DNA from: Limimaricola sp.
GTDB lineage: Bacteria; Pseudomonadota; Alphaproteobacteria; Rhodobacterales; Rhodobacteraceae
Assembly: GCF_016125575.1 (NCBI RefSeq)
Contig: NZ_WGLM01000002.1
Span: forward strand, 124,001-188,000
Length of the DNA stretch: 64,000 nt
Direction: 5' to 3'
A program made the translations under genes and the position numbers. Under the pieces are notes generated by a model that made no database searches, had not been told where the DNA came from, and was given only the letters and a program-made list of their open reading frames with translations. Numbering within the stretch: position 1 is the stretch's first letter; each line of letters starts with the position of its first letter. Below are positions 53,803 to 63,804 of the stretch, one piece after another.

Positions 53803-54732
53803 ATGGTATTTCCCGACAAGGCGACCGCGGACGGCCTGATCGAGGCCGCCGCGCTGTCCGAGGCCAAGGGCCGCTCGCTCTGGTCCGACGCGGTGGGCCG
53901 TTTCCGCCAGAACAAGGCTGCGGTCTTTGCCCTCTACGTGCTGATCGCGATCACGCTTTTCGCCTTCCTTGGCCAGTTCCTCGCCGCCTATTCCAACGAA
54001 GAGATCGACTGGAGCCGCTTGGGCAACATCGCCCAGACCGGGGCGCCCTCGTTCTCCAACGGGCATTACTTCGGTCTCGATGACCTCGGGCGTGACCTTT
54101 ACGCACGTACCGTGCAGGGGACGCGGATTTCCATCCTCGTGGGTCTTGTCGGGTCGCTGATCGCGGTGGTGGTGGGCACGCTTTACGGCGCCATCGCAGG
54201 CTATGCCGGGCACCGGACCGACAACGTCATGATGCGGATCGTCGACATCCTTATGTCGATCCCCTTCATGTTCGTGCTGATCCTGCTCTTGGTGATGTTC
54301 GGCCGGTCGATCGGGATGCTCTTCGTCGGTATCGGCCTGATTTCCTGGCTCGACATGGCGCGGATCGCGCGGGGCCAGACGCTGACGATCAAGAACAAGG
54401 AATTCGTCGAGGCGGCAGTCGCCACCGGTGTGCGGCCCTTTACCATCATCCTGCGGCATATCGTGCCGAACCTGCTGGGCATCGTCGTGGTCTATGCGAC
54501 CCTGCTGATCCCCGGCCTGATCATCACCGAAAGCTTCATCAGCTTCCTCGGTCTGGGCGTGCAGGAACCCTCGACCTCGCTGGGCGCGCTGATCTCCAAG
54601 GGGGCCAGCCAGATGCAGTATGGCGTGATCTGGCAGCTTCTTTTCCCGCTCTTTTTCTTCCTCGCCACGCTGTTTGCGTTCTTCTTCGTGGGCGATGGCC
54701 TGCGCGATGCGCTCGACCCGAAGGACCGCTGA
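53803..54732 (+). CDS. oppC: Oligopeptide ABC permease OppC
   Basis: A 309-residue inner-membrane permease. It has an N-terminal OppC_N segment (SLWSDAVGRFRQNKAAVFALYVLIAI), FGLDDLGRDLYARTVQGTRIS, and the coupling motif EFVEAAVATGVRPFTIILRHIVPN. GGGGGAGGG before the ATG is a strong ribosome site, which fixes the start; the frame is open upstream. oppD follows after 1 nt. Confidence 0.93.
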   Translation: MVFPDKATADGLIEAAALSEAKGRSLWSDAVGRFRQNKAAVFALYVLIAITLFAFLGQFLAAYSNEEIDWSRLGNIAQTGAPSFSNGHYFGLDDLGRDLYARTVQGTRISILVGLVGSLIAVVVGTLYGAIAGYAGHRTDNVMMRIVDILMSIPFMFVLILLLVMFGRSIGMLFVGIGLISWLDMARIARGQTLTIKNKEFVEAAVATGVRPFTIILRHIVPNLLGIVVVYATLLIPGLIITESFISFLGLGVQEPSTSLGALISKGASQMQYGVIWQLLFPLFFFLATLFAFFFVGDGLRDALDPKDR

Positions 54733-54733
54733 C

Positions 54734-55702
54734 ATGGCCTTGCTTGAAGTTCAGGACCTGCGGGTCACGTTCCGCACCAATGACGGCCCGGTCAACGCGG
54801 TCAACGGCGTCAGCCTGCAGATCGACGCGGGCGAAACTCTGGCCATCGTCGGCGAAAGCGGGTCCGGCAAAAGCCAGACCGCTTTTGCCGCGATGGGCCT
54901 TCTGGCACGAAATGGCGAGGCCACGGGCGAGGCGCGGTTTGACGGCAAGGACCTGCTGAAGATGTCGCAGCGCGACCTCAACAAGGTGCGCAGCCAAGAG
55001 ATTGCGATGATCTTCCAGGACCCGATGACCTCGCTCAACCCCTACATGCGGATCTCGGACCAGATGGCCGAGGTGCTGCAACTGCACAAGGGTATGTCCA
55101 AGCGCGCGGCGGTGGCCGAGGCAGTGCAGATGCTGGACGCCGTGCGTATCCCCAACGCATCCAGCCGGATCACGATGTTCCCGCATGAGTTTTCGGGCGG
55201 GATGCGACAGCGCGTGATGATCGCGATGGCGCTGCTGTGCCGGCCGCGCCTGCTGATCGCGGATGAACCCACCACCGCGCTCGACGTGACGGTGCAGGCC
55301 CAGATCATGGACCTGCTGGGCGATATCCGGCGCGATTTCGGCACTGCCGTGATCCTGATTACCCATGACCTTGGCGTCGTCGCGGGGTTCTGCGACCGGA
55401 CGCTGGTGATGTATGGCGGGCAAGTGATGGAAGAGGGGCCGACGATGGAGCTGTTCGAAAGCCCGTCGCACCCCTACACGCTGGGCCTGCTGAAGGCCGT
55501 GCCGCGCGTCGATCGCGATGACGAGATGTTGCAGACCATCGCCGGAGAGCCGCCAGACATGTCACGCCTGCCCGCCGGGTGCCCGTTCAGCCCGCGCTGC
55601 GAGATGGTCGAGCCGATCTGCGCCGGGACCAAGGCCGCGCTGGTGAATTTTGAGACGGGACGGCGCCGGGCCTGTCACCGCGCTGTCGAGGAGGTCGCAT
55701 GA
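54734..55702 (+). CDS. oppD: Oligopeptide ABC ATPase OppD
   Basis: A 322-residue ATPase with Walker [10 protein letters not shown], signature [15 protein letters not shown], Walker [17 protein letters not shown] and the C-terminal oligopeptide-transporter motif with cysteines CPFSPRCEMVEPIC that is typical of OppD/OppF and often binds an iron-sulfur cluster. The ATG starts 1 nt after oppC. It overlaps oppF at ATGA. Confidence 0.94.
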   Translation: MALLEVQDLRVTFRTNDGPVNAVNGVSLQIDAGETLAIVGESGSGKSQTAFAAMGLLARNGEATGEARFDGKDLLKMSQRDLNKVRSQEIAMIFQDPMTSLNPYMRISDQMAEVLQLHKGMSKRAAVAEAVQMLDAVRIPNASSRITMFPHEFSGGMRQRVMIAMALLCRPRLLIADEPTTALDVTVQAQIMDLLGDIRRDFGTAVILITHDLGVVAGFCDRTLVMYGGQVMEEGPTMELFESPSHPYTLGLLKAVPRVDRDDEMLQTIAGEPPDMSRLPAGCPFSPRCEMVEPICAGTKAALVNFETGRRRACHRAVEEVA

Positions 55703-56709
55703 TGCAACCCATCCTGTCACTGCAAGATGTCTCGGTCACGTTCGACGTGCGCCGTTCGGGATCGTGGCCGTGGACGCCGCCGATGAAGTTGCAGGCGGTC
55801 AGCAAGGTCAGTTTTGATCTTGCGCCGGGTGAATGCGTCGGGGTGGTGGGCGAAAGCGGATCGGGCAAATCGACACTGGCGCGCGCGGTGATCGGCACGG
55901 TGCCGTCGTCGGGTGGCAAGGTGCTTTTCGAGGGCAAGGATCTTGCCTCGATGGATGCGCTGACCCGGCGCCGTCACCGCCGCGATGTGCAGATGATCTT
56001 TCAGGACCCGCTTGCGGCGCTGAACCCACGCATGACAGTGGGCGAGATCATTGCCGAGCCATTGATCACGCACGAACCCAAGACGCCCCGAAGTGAAGTG
56101 CGCCACCGCGTGCAGGAACTGATGGAGCGGGTGGGCCTGCTGCCCAACCTGATCAACCGCTATCCGCACGAGTTTTCCGGCGGGCAATGCCAGCGCATCG
56201 GAATTGCCCGTGCGCTGATCGTCAAGCCCAAGCTGCTGATCTGCGACGAGCCCGTCTCGGCGCTGGACGTGTCGGTGCAGGCGCAGGTCGTCAACCTGTT
56301 GTGGGAATTGCAGCGCGACATGGGCCTGTCGATGATCTTCATCGCGCACGACCTGTCGGTGGTTAAACATATCAGCGACCGGATCGTGGTGATGTACCTG
56401 GGCCGGCTGATGGAAACCGCCTCGTCCGAGGTGTTGATGACGCGGCCCAGCCACCCTTATACGCAGGCGCTGATCGCCTCGGTGCCGATTCCAGACCCGC
56501 GCAAGGAAAAGGCGCGCAAGCGTCCCATTCTGGAGGGCGAACTGCCCTCGCCACTGGCGCCGCCCTCGGGCTGCGTGTTCCGCACCCGCTGCCCCAAGGC
56601 GCAGGCGGCCTGTGCTGGCGACCGGCCACCGATGCTGGAGGTAGGCAAGGGCCATGCCGTGGCTTGCCCCTTTGCCGAGGCCGAGGATGTGCTGGCTGTG
56701 GCGGGTTAG
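55699..56709 (+). CDS. oppF: Oligopeptide ABC ATPase OppF
   Basis: A 336-residue ATPase, last gene of the opp operon. Walker [10 protein letters not shown], signature FSGGQCQRIGIARAL, Walker [17 protein letters not shown] and the C-terminal CVFRTRCPKAQAAC motif are all present. It overlaps oppD at ATGA and is convergent with tamB, whose stop lies 48 nt beyond. Confidence 0.94.
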   Translation: MMQPILSLQDVSVTFDVRRSGSWPWTPPMKLQAVSKVSFDLAPGECVGVVGESGSGKSTLARAVIGTVPSSGGKVLFEGKDLASMDALTRRRHRRDVQMIFQDPLAALNPRMTVGEIIAEPLITHEPKTPRSEVRHRVQELMERVGLLPNLINRYPHEFSGGQCQRIGIARALIVKPKLLICDEPVSALDVSVQAQVVNLLWELQRDMGLSMIFIAHDLSVVKHISDRIVVMYLGRLMETASSEVLMTRPSHPYTQALIASVPIPDPRKEKARKRPILEGELPSPLAPPSGCVFRTRCPKAQAACAGDRPPMLEVGKGHAVACPFAEAEDVLAVAG

Positions 56710-56757
56710 GTCCGGCAAGCGCGATTTACCGAGATGGCTTGGGCACTTGGCCCGCGC

Positions 56758-59700
56758 CTAGTAGTCCTTCTGGTAGAAAATCCCCAGCCCTGTTGTGCCG
56801 TCGGATGCCGCACTTCCCGTCGCGGTGATCGTGGGTGTCACGTCAAGGTTGAGGTTGATGGTGCTGGTCCCGTCGCTGCCGATGGTCACATCGGTATAGA
56901 CCTTGTCGGTCAGGTATTTGCCCACACGCACGGCAGCGTTGCCACTGGCATCCGATGTCAGGTCGATATCGTCGACGCCGATACCCTTGCGCAGGTTGTC
57001 GATGATGCCGCTGCCACCGCGCCCGGCCAACGTCGCCACCGCAGAGGCCAGTTGCACGGCCTGCAACGGGCTGATCGATTTCAGATCGCGCCCGAAGAGA
57101 AGCTGAGACAGAACCTCGTCTTGCGGCAGTTCAGGCGAGGAGGAGAAGGTTACGGTGGGCTCGGTCGCGGGGCCCGACACGGTGATCTTCACCGCCGTGC
57201 CCGACCTCGCGGTGGTAGAGGCGACAAGCCGCAGCGTTGGCACGAAATTGCCCGCCAGCGTGATCGCCCCCTCGTCGAGGTCAAAGCGCTGCTGCAGGAT
57301 GTCGATCCGGCCGCGGATCAACGAGAAATCACCCGCGGGCACGACATTGGCCGAGGTGCCGGTAATTCGCAGCGTGCCGCCCAGCTCGGCATCCAGGCCA
57401 CGGCCGCGCACGAAGATGCGCTGTGGCGCGCGAATGGTGATATCGAGCGGGTAGGGCCGGCTGCGCGCCAGCGCGGCGCTGGTCGCGGGTGCGGCCGAGG
57501 CGCCGGCCCGGGCCAAGGTCCTGCGCACTGGCGCGGAGGCGCCGAGATGGGTGACGTCCGGCAGGTCACCCAGCGCGCCGATGGGGGAAGAGGGCACCTG
57601 AACCTCGGTTTGACCCACATCGATGTTGCCGGCGATGCGCGCGCCGCCCGTCAGCGGCCCCTTGACCGTCAGTGCGCCTGAAACGGTTGTTTGATAAAGC
57701 GTCGGATCCTTCAGGACGAGGCCAGAAAGCGTGACGTTCAGATCAGCGGAATAGGGCGCGGCAAGGCCGACCGGACCCCGAACGCCCAGCTGTCCGCCGC
57801 TTCGCGAGGCCCCGCTGGCCACCAACCGGGCGCTGCCGCCGGAAAGGGTGACTGTGGCGTCAATCCCCTCGATCGACTGGCCCAGCGTCGGCGCGGAAAG
57901 CTGCGCACCGCTGGCACGGATGGTGCCGGTCATCGACGACAGCGCCGGCGGGCCCTTCAGGGCAAGATCGAACCGCGCGACACCCGCCAAGCGCCGTGGC
58001 GACAGCACACCGTTCAGCAGGCCCAAGGGCGCCTGCCCCGCAAGCGTAAGGTCAAGGGCCATGTCGGGATGGATTCGCCCATTCAGCGTCGCGTTGGTGC
58101 CGCCGGGGCCGGTGGCATCGGTGCTGAGGCTCCAGTCGCCATTGGCCTCCAGCTTGGCAGTGCCATTTGCCGTGGCGGGGCCGCGGAAATCGGGTGCGAT
58201 CAGGCCCAGATCGGCCAGCCTTGCGCTGTAGTGGGCGGTTCCCCCCGTGCCCTCGCCGCTGATCCCGCCCGAGACGGTCAGCGCAGGCGTCGACAGCGCA
58301 ATATCCTCGACCCGCAGGCCGCCGGGCCGGTCGCGCAGCACATGGGCATTGATCTGGCCCGCGCCGCGCAGCACCGCATCGGCCTGGGGCTGACCAAGGG
58401 CAAGGTCCTGGCTGGTGCCGGTCACTGTCAGGTCGAATTTGCGCATGTCGGTCGCGATGCTGCCGGTCACTTGGGCGTTCAGCGCCCCTTTCAGCGCCCG
58501 GCCCGTCACCGCGGCAAAGCGGCCCAGATCCACCGCGTTCAGGGCCGCCTTGCCCGCAACATCGCCACCGGCGGGTTGGGTCAGGTCCGCGCGCAGTGTT
58601 GCGCCCATTGCCGTTGCATCTGCCGTCAGGGTTGTGGCGCCGGTTGCGTCGCGGCTGGCCTTGGCGGAGATCCTGCCCGCGCCGGCAAGCTGCGGCAACA
58701 CGCGGGCCAGATCGGGCAGGTCTGCGGTCAGGTCCAGCCCGGCAGCAGGCCCGTCCTCTGCCATGTTGGCGTTGCCGGTCAAATGAATGGCGGGTGTGGC
58801 GAGCGTGACGTTGCTGACGCTGTCGGTGCCATCCTTGCGCCGGGCATCGAGCGTCAGCGTGCCCTGTCCGCGCAAGAGGCCGTCCAGCGCGGCAATGCCG
58901 GTGCCGATGTCGCGCATCGTCGCGTCAATGTGCAGGTCCGCGGTGCTGGCGTCGGGCATCGCGGCGCCGGTTATGGTGGCCGCCAGCGACCCCGCCAGTG
59001 GCCTTCCGGCAAGCAGGGCAAAGCGCGCAAGATCGGGCGCTGTGGTGGTCAGCCGCAGATCGAGCGGGCTGGTGCCATCGGGGCTGGTGCCGTCGAACTT
59101 TGCCGTTGCAGCGCCGACGCTGGCATCGGCGCTCAGGGTGAGGCCGCCATTGGCCGCCCGCCCCGCGTCGACGTTCAGGGTAGCGGGGCCGGTCAGGCCG
59201 GGATAGGCGAGGCCCGCATCGGTTATCGCAAGGCTGGCCTGCGCGTGGCTGGCGGCACTGGTGATGCTGGCCTGTCCGGTTAGTTTCAGCGCGGGCGTCT
59301 GCAGGCTCAGCCCCTCGATCCGCGTGCCGGAAGTGTCGCGCACCAGCCGCACGGCCAGTTGCCCAGTCCCGCGCATCACCCCGTCCAGCGGCGGCAAGCC
59401 GACCGACAGATCGGTGCTGGTGCCGCTGATGCGCGCATCAATGCCGCCGTCAAGCGGCGTGGCAGTCGCACTCAGCGTCAGGTCCGCGCCGCCGCCAAGG
59501 GAACGGCCGACCAGCGTGCTGAACTGGGCAAGGTCCGTGGCCGAGGCGCGCAGGCTGGTGCTGACCTGCGGCCCGCCATCGGGCAGGCTGATGCTGGCCT
59601 GCCCGTCAAGGGCCAGTCCGGCACCCTTCAGCGTCAGCGCGTCAATCACCACTGGCCCGGCGCCATCGCGGTGCAGGCGGAAGCGGCCCGACAGACTGTC

Positions 59701-61017
59701 CCCCAGCGCCTGAGTCACGCCGGCACTGTCGAATTTCAGTCCGGTCGCACCGTAGTCCAGCGCGGCGGTCAGTTGCGCGGGCGTGGCGCCATCGGGCCGG
59801 CGGATGACACCGCCGCCGGACATGGTGACCGAGGGGATGTTGAGGCCCGGTCGGGCAAGATCGCGCAGATCCAGCGTCGCGCTCCAATGCGGCCCCTTGG
59901 CGGCGTCGAAGGCGACCTGCAGGTCGGCCCCCTGCACCGTGGTGCGCGGCCCGGCCATCGGCAGCAGCACCGGCGCGCCCGAGGCATCACCCATCTGCCC
60001 GGTCAGTGTGAAGGCCGCGGGCCAGCCATCCGCGGCGATGCGCGCGTTGCCCGACAGGCGCAATGCGGCAGTGCTCAGCTGCAATCCTTGCAGGTCGATC
60101 CCTCCATCGGCGGTCTGCGCGGCATCGGCCACAAGGCTGACCGACGTGCCGAAAAAGGCGCGGTATTCGGGCAGGAACAGCGTGGTGACATCGCCGGCCA
60201 CGTCGAGGTGCAGACGTTGCGCCGCGCCGCCCGTCCCGTCAGAGGTCAGCGCGAAATTGCCGGTCAGCCGTTCGACCCCGTCAGTCGCAAGGCTCATCTT
60301 CGCGGCGTAGGCACTCAGCGGCGCGGTGCCTTCGATCGCAAGGCGCAGCGCGGGCGCGCCGGGCAGGCCGATCAGCGTGGTGGCAAGGCCACCCGAGGCC
60401 TCGTCCAGCGCCAGCTTCAGGCCCAGCACGCCGGTCACGTTGGAATAGCTGCTGATGACGTTGAAACTGCCCGCGGGGCCGTTTTGCCGCGTCGCGGTCA
60501 ACCGGGCCACGCCCTTGCCGCCTTCGAGGCTGAGATCGCCTTGCAGGGCAAGCTCCACCGGTTCGCCAATGATCGAGGCGCCCAGCGCGATGGTACCGAC
60601 CTCCAGCTTGCCGATATTGATGGCCACAGGCAGTTCGGGCAGCTTGAAGGGTGCGGCCTCGGGCGATGGCGCTGACGGCGGGCTGTGCGGCATGCGCGCC
60701 ACGGTGATGCGTTTGGCCGACAGGTCCTGCACCTCGATGCGGCCGGTCAGCAATGCGCCGCGGTCCCATGTCAGCGTCAGCCCCTCCAGCGTCAGCCACA
60801 CGCCCTGATCATCAGCGACGGTCAGCTTGTCGATCGTGGCTTGAGAACTGAGCGCGCCGGCAAAGCCATAGATCAGCACCTCGCGGCCATTGCCCGACAG
60901 CGCACCGGTGATCATGTCGGTGATAAAGCCGCGATCGGCCTGTTGTTGGGCACTGTCCTGCGCCAGTGCAGGCAGGGATGACCAGACCAGCAGAAGTAGG
61001 GCGGCGAGCAGTCTCAA
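56758..61017 (-). CDS. tamB: Translocation and assembly module TamB (inner-membrane-anchored)
   Basis: A very long (1419-residue) protein. It starts MRLLAALLLLVWSSLPALAQ, an anchor or signal, followed by long stretches of beta-strand repeats, the hydrophobic-groove architecture of the AsmA/TamB group, and the C-terminal DUF490 domain (SGTAVKITVSGPATEPTVTFSSSPELPQDEVLSQLLFGR). It works with TamA in outer-membrane protein or lipid transport. The start codon is TTG, overlapping the tamA stop (TTGA); this rare start may lower its expression. Confidence 0.93.
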   Translation of the reverse strand: MRLLAALLLLVWSSLPALAQDSAQQQADRGFITDMITGALSGNGREVLIYGFAGALSSQATIDKLTVADDQGVWLTLEGLTLTWDRGALLTGRIEVQDLSAKRITVARMPHSPPSAPSPEAAPFKLPELPVAINIGKLEVGTIALGASIIGEPVELALQGDLSLEGGKGVARLTATRQNGPAGSFNVISSYSNVTGVLGLKLALDEASGGLATTLIGLPGAPALRLAIEGTAPLSAYAAKMSLATDGVERLTGNFALTSDGTGGAAQRLHLDVAGDVTTLFLPEYRAFFGTSVSLVADAAQTADGGIDLQGLQLSTAALRLSGNARIAADGWPAAFTLTGQMGDASGAPVLLPMAGPRTTVQGADLQVAFDAAKGPHWSATLDLRDLARPGLNIPSVTMSGGGVIRRPDGATPAQLTAALDYGATGLKFDSAGVTQALGDSLSGRFRLHRDGAGPVVIDALTLKGAGLALDGQASISLPDGGPQVSTSLRASATDLAQFSTLVGRSLGGGADLTLSATATPLDGGIDARISGTSTDLSVGLPPLDGVMRGTGQLAVRLVRDTSGTRIEGLSLQTPALKLTGQASITSAASHAQASLAITDAGLAYPGLTGPATLNVDAGRAANGGLTLSADASVGAATAKFDGTSPDGTSPLDLRLTTTAPDLARFALLAGRPLAGSLAATITGAAMPDASTADLHIDATMRDIGTGIAALDGLLRGQGTLTLDARRKDGTDSVSNVTLATPAIHLTGNANMAEDGPAAGLDLTADLPDLARVLPQLAGAGRISAKASRDATGATTLTADATAMGATLRADLTQPAGGDVAGKAALNAVDLGRFAAVTGRALKGALNAQVTGSIATDMRKFDLTVTGTSQDLALGQPQADAVLRGAGQINAHVLRDRPGGLRVEDIALSTPALTVSGGISGEGTGGTAHYSARLADLGLIAPDFRGPATANGTAKLEANGDWSLSTDATGPGGTNATLNGRIHPDMALDLTLAGQAPLGLLNGVLSPRRLAGVARFDLALKGPPALSSMTGTIRASGAQLSAPTLGQSIEGIDATVTLSGGSARLVASGASRSGGQLGVRGPVGLAAPYSADLNVTLSGLVLKDPTLYQTTVSGALTVKGPLTGGARIAGNIDVGQTEVQVPSSPIGALGDLPDVTHLGASAPVRRTLARAGASAAPATSAALARSRPYPLDITIRAPQRIFVRGRGLDAELGGTLRITGTSANVVPAGDFSLIRGRIDILQQRFDLDEGAITLAGNFVPTLRLVASTTARSGTAVKITVSGPATEPTVTFSSSPELPQDEVLSQLLFGRDLKSISPLQAVQLASAVATLAGRGGSGIIDNLRKGIGVDDIDLTSDASGNAAVRVGKYLTDKVYTDVTIGSDGTSTINLNLDVTPTITATGSAASDGTTGLGIFYQKDY

Positions 61018-62867
61018 AACGCTTGTCCTATGCCAAGATAGACCTGCAGGTTATGGCCCGCGCCATCGCCGCTGACGGGCACGGCAAGGTCCAGCCGGAT
61101 CGGCCCGATGCCGGTGTCGTAGCGCACGCCAAGGCCCGCACCCGCCTGCCAGCTGCCATCGGTCAGGGGCGTGGAGGAGGCGCCGACATAGCCCACGTCG
61201 TAGAAGCCCACCAGGCCGATCGCACCGGTGATACCCACCCGAGCCTCGGCCTGCACCCCGGCATAGGACATCCCGCCCAGATCGAGGCTGACTGGCCCCA
61301 TCCCAAGATCGCGCGTCACCGTCACGCCAAGGCCCTGATAGGGCTGGCCGCGCACCGTCTGGGTGCCGCCCGAGTAGAACAGCATGTCGGTCGGTGTCTC
61401 GGTGACGTCGGGGCCCAGAACCGACCCGACCTGCCCGCGCAATGCAAAGGTGACGGGGTGGGATTGTCCGAAGCTGTGATAGATCCGCCCATCGGCGTAA
61501 AGGCGCCCGCCCGACCCGATGCTGCCGGTGCCCACGAATGGTGTGATTTCGAGGTCGAGATAGGTGCCGTTCTTCGGGTTAAGCTTGTCGTCGCGCTTGT
61601 CGCGGGTGCCGGTGATGGGCAGGCTGAACACCGAATAGCTGCGCGCGCCCAGCGCATCATCGACCTTGGCCGTGGTCAGTGCAGCGCCGCCGCTGAGGGT
61701 CAGGTCATTGCCGATCAGCCGCGTCAGGCCGACGCTGATGCTGGCCTGGTCGAGAAGGTAATCGGTCTCGTCTTTCCGCATGATCGAGGCCGTCGCGTAA
61801 AGATCGGTATCGACGTGGAACGTGCGGGGGCGGTTAAAGGCGGCCGAAAGGCTGTAATCGGTGCCACCGCTTGTGCCGCCGATATTCGAGACTTTGCCAT
61901 CGATCCGAAGGCTTTCGGCACCGCCCAGCAGGTTACGGTTGAGCCAGAAGGTGGACAGCGCCAGTCCGTCGACGGAAGAAAGTTCTATGCCGAAGCCCAG
62001 ACGGTGGCGCTTTTCCTCGATGACCTGCGCAGTGACGGGCAGCGTATCGCCCGGTCCGGCGGCATCGGCAGGTACCACGGCGACGGAACGGAAGGCGCCG
62101 GTGCGGCGCAGGCGCTGGGCCGCGCGGTCGATATCGGCAGGGTCGTAGATCTGCCCGTCGGGCAGGCCGGCGATCTCGGCAATTCGGGCGGCACTGACGG
62201 CCTGATTTCCGGTGACGGCCAGCTTGCCAAAGGTCAGGACGGGCCCGGGCGCCAGCGTGACCGCAACATCAAGCGTGTCTGTCTTGTGGTCGGCGGTTAT
62301 CTTCTGCGCGCCGGTCTTGGCCAGCGCGTGGCCCGCTGCGCGCCATGCGTCCAGCCCGTCCGAGACTGCGGTGCGGATGGTTTCGGACCGGGCCGTCTGG
62401 CCGGTGGCGAAGTCGGCCGGCAGGGTGGTGTCGGCCGGCAGAGGCGAAATCGCCACCTGCCCAAAGCTGAAGCGTGGGCCGGGGGTGACGGTGATCTGAA
62501 CCGTGCCGATATGCGCGGGTGCATCAAGCGGCGCGATCGTCGCGGCCTCGCGCCCGTCCACGGTGATCGAGATGGTGCCGCCATAATAGCCCTCGGCGTA
62601 AAGCCCGGTCAGCAGGCGGCGATAATCGGCGCGGGCGGCGGCGACGTAATCCATCGGGGCGGGATTGGCGCTGTCAGGCACGGTTGCCGTCAGCGAGGCA
62701 GATTTCAGCACCCGTTCCAGCTGGGCATCGCCACCGGTCACGTCAATCTGCACGCTTTGAGCCGCCGCAACCCCGGCCCAAAGGCAGGCAGCGAGGGCCA
62801 AAATGGTGTGACGGGCCGGTTTCCCCGGGAGATTCGGCAGTGGCATCTGTCTGTCGGTCGGGGACAT
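61014..62867 (-). CDS. tamA: Outer-membrane assembly protein TamA (BamA/Omp85 family)
   Basis: A 617-residue Omp85-family protein. The N-terminal part (signal ILALAACLWAGVAAAQ, about residues 22-37, after an extended start) is followed by POTRA domains (about 40-260) and a C-terminal 16-strand barrel ending in YDTGIGPIRLDLAVP and VYLGIGQAF, with a final Phe that fits the BamA recognition signal. Start at 62867 or at 62846. It directly precedes tamB, with overlapping codons. Confidence 0.92.
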   Translation of the reverse strand: MSPTDRQMPLPNLPGKPARHTILALAACLWAGVAAAQSVQIDVTGGDAQLERVLKSASLTATVPDSANPAPMDYVAAARADYRRLLTGLYAEGYYGGTISITVDGREAATIAPLDAPAHIGTVQITVTPGPRFSFGQVAISPLPADTTLPADFATGQTARSETIRTAVSDGLDAWRAAGHALAKTGAQKITADHKTDTLDVAVTLAPGPVLTFGKLAVTGNQAVSAARIAEIAGLPDGQIYDPADIDRAAQRLRRTGAFRSVAVVPADAAGPGDTLPVTAQVIEEKRHRLGFGIELSSVDGLALSTFWLNRNLLGGAESLRIDGKVSNIGGTSGGTDYSLSAAFNRPRTFHVDTDLYATASIMRKDETDYLLDQASISVGLTRLIGNDLTLSGGAALTTAKVDDALGARSYSVFSLPITGTRDKRDDKLNPKNGTYLDLEITPFVGTGSIGSGGRLYADGRIYHSFGQSHPVTFALRGQVGSVLGPDVTETPTDMLFYSGGTQTVRGQPYQGLGVTVTRDLGMGPVSLDLGGMSYAGVQAEARVGITGAIGLVGFYDVGYVGASSTPLTDGSWQAGAGLGVRYDTGIGPIRLDLAVPVSGDGAGHNLQVYLGIGQAF

Positions 62868-62939
62868 GGTTCAGAGCATAGCCCAGCCACCCCACAAGGA
62901 AAATGCCCGACGGGGTTTCGGCGGCACTTCGCGCAAGAT

Positions 62940-63707
62940 TCAGGCGAATGGATCGGGGCTGTAACCTACGGCGGCAAGGTACAGGCCCTGAGGCGGGCAG
63001 ACCGGGCCGCAAGCGGCGCGATCGCGGGCCTCCAGCGCGCGGGCGACGTCGTCCGGCGTCCAGCCGCCGGCACCCACCCTCTCGAGTGTGCCGACGATGC
63101 TGCGCACCTGGTTATGCAGGAAAGACCGGGCCCGGACGTGAAAGCGATACTCCGCCCCGTCGGGGCGGTCCACGGTTTCGATCCGCAACTCGTCCAGCGT
63201 TTTGACCGGGCTTTTCGCCTGACAGAGCGTCGAGCGGAAGGTGGTGAAGTCATGCCGTCCGATCAGGTGCGCCGCACCTTCGCGCATCGCCTCCACCTCC
63301 AGCCGGTGACCCACCCGCCAGGCCAGCCCCGCCTCGTGCGTCAGCGGCGCGCGGCGGCAGATCAGCCGAAAGAGATAGCGCCGCTCGATCGCCGAGAACC
63401 GCGCGTGCCAGTCGTCCGCCACCCGCGCGCAGGCGGTGATGGCCACGGGGGCGGGCTTCAGATGCCAGTTCAGCGCCTCAGACAGGCGGAACGGGTCCCA
63501 GTCGCGGGCCAGGTCGCAATGGGCGACCTGGGCCAGCGCATGGACCCCGGCATCGGTGCGCCCGGCGGCGGCGATGGTGTGTGGCCCCGCCTCCAGCCGC
63601 GCCAGCGCGGCCTCGACCGCGCCCTGCACCGAGGGCTGGTCGGCCTGCCGCTGCCAGCCGGCAAATGGCGCGCCGTGGTATTCGATCCTGAGGGCGAAAC
63701 GGGGCAT
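62940..63707 (-). CDS. truA: tRNA pseudouridine(38-40) synthase TruA
   Basis: TruA makes pseudouridine at positions 38-40 of tRNA. The 255-residue protein has the start [21 protein letters not shown], the catalytic Asp in [18 protein letters not shown], the conserved Tyr in ERRYLFRL and the closing motif [17 protein letters not shown]. Length is normal for the family. It is upstream of tamA on the same strand, across a gap of about 72 nt. Confidence 0.96.
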   Translation of the reverse strand: MPRFALRIEYHGAPFAGWQRQADQPSVQGAVEAALARLEAGPHTIAAAGRTDAGVHALAQVAHCDLARDWDPFRLSEALNWHLKPAPVAITACARVADDWHARFSAIERRYLFRLICRRAPLTHEAGLAWRVGHRLEVEAMREGAAHLIGRHDFTTFRSTLCQAKSPVKTLDELRIETVDRPDGAEYRFHVRARSFLHNQVRSIVGTLERVGAGGWTPDDVARALEARDRAACGPVCPPQGLYLAAVGYSPDPFA

Positions 63708-63804
63708 GGTCCGGGGCCTTAGGCGCAGGCCTGCGCGAAATCAATCCCTACACAGCGGACGCGGGGCTGCCTATCTTGGTCGGGAACGACAGAAAGGGCG
63801 GCGC

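Noticed and set aside
51150-53915. A 921-codon minus-strand frame across oppA and oppB
   Set aside because: Antisense shadow of two conserved transporter genes; composition dominated by Arg, His, Asp and Gly.
60966-63722. A 918-codon plus-strand frame across tamA and truA
   Set aside because: Antisense to tamA and truA, whose motifs are clear; no independent support.
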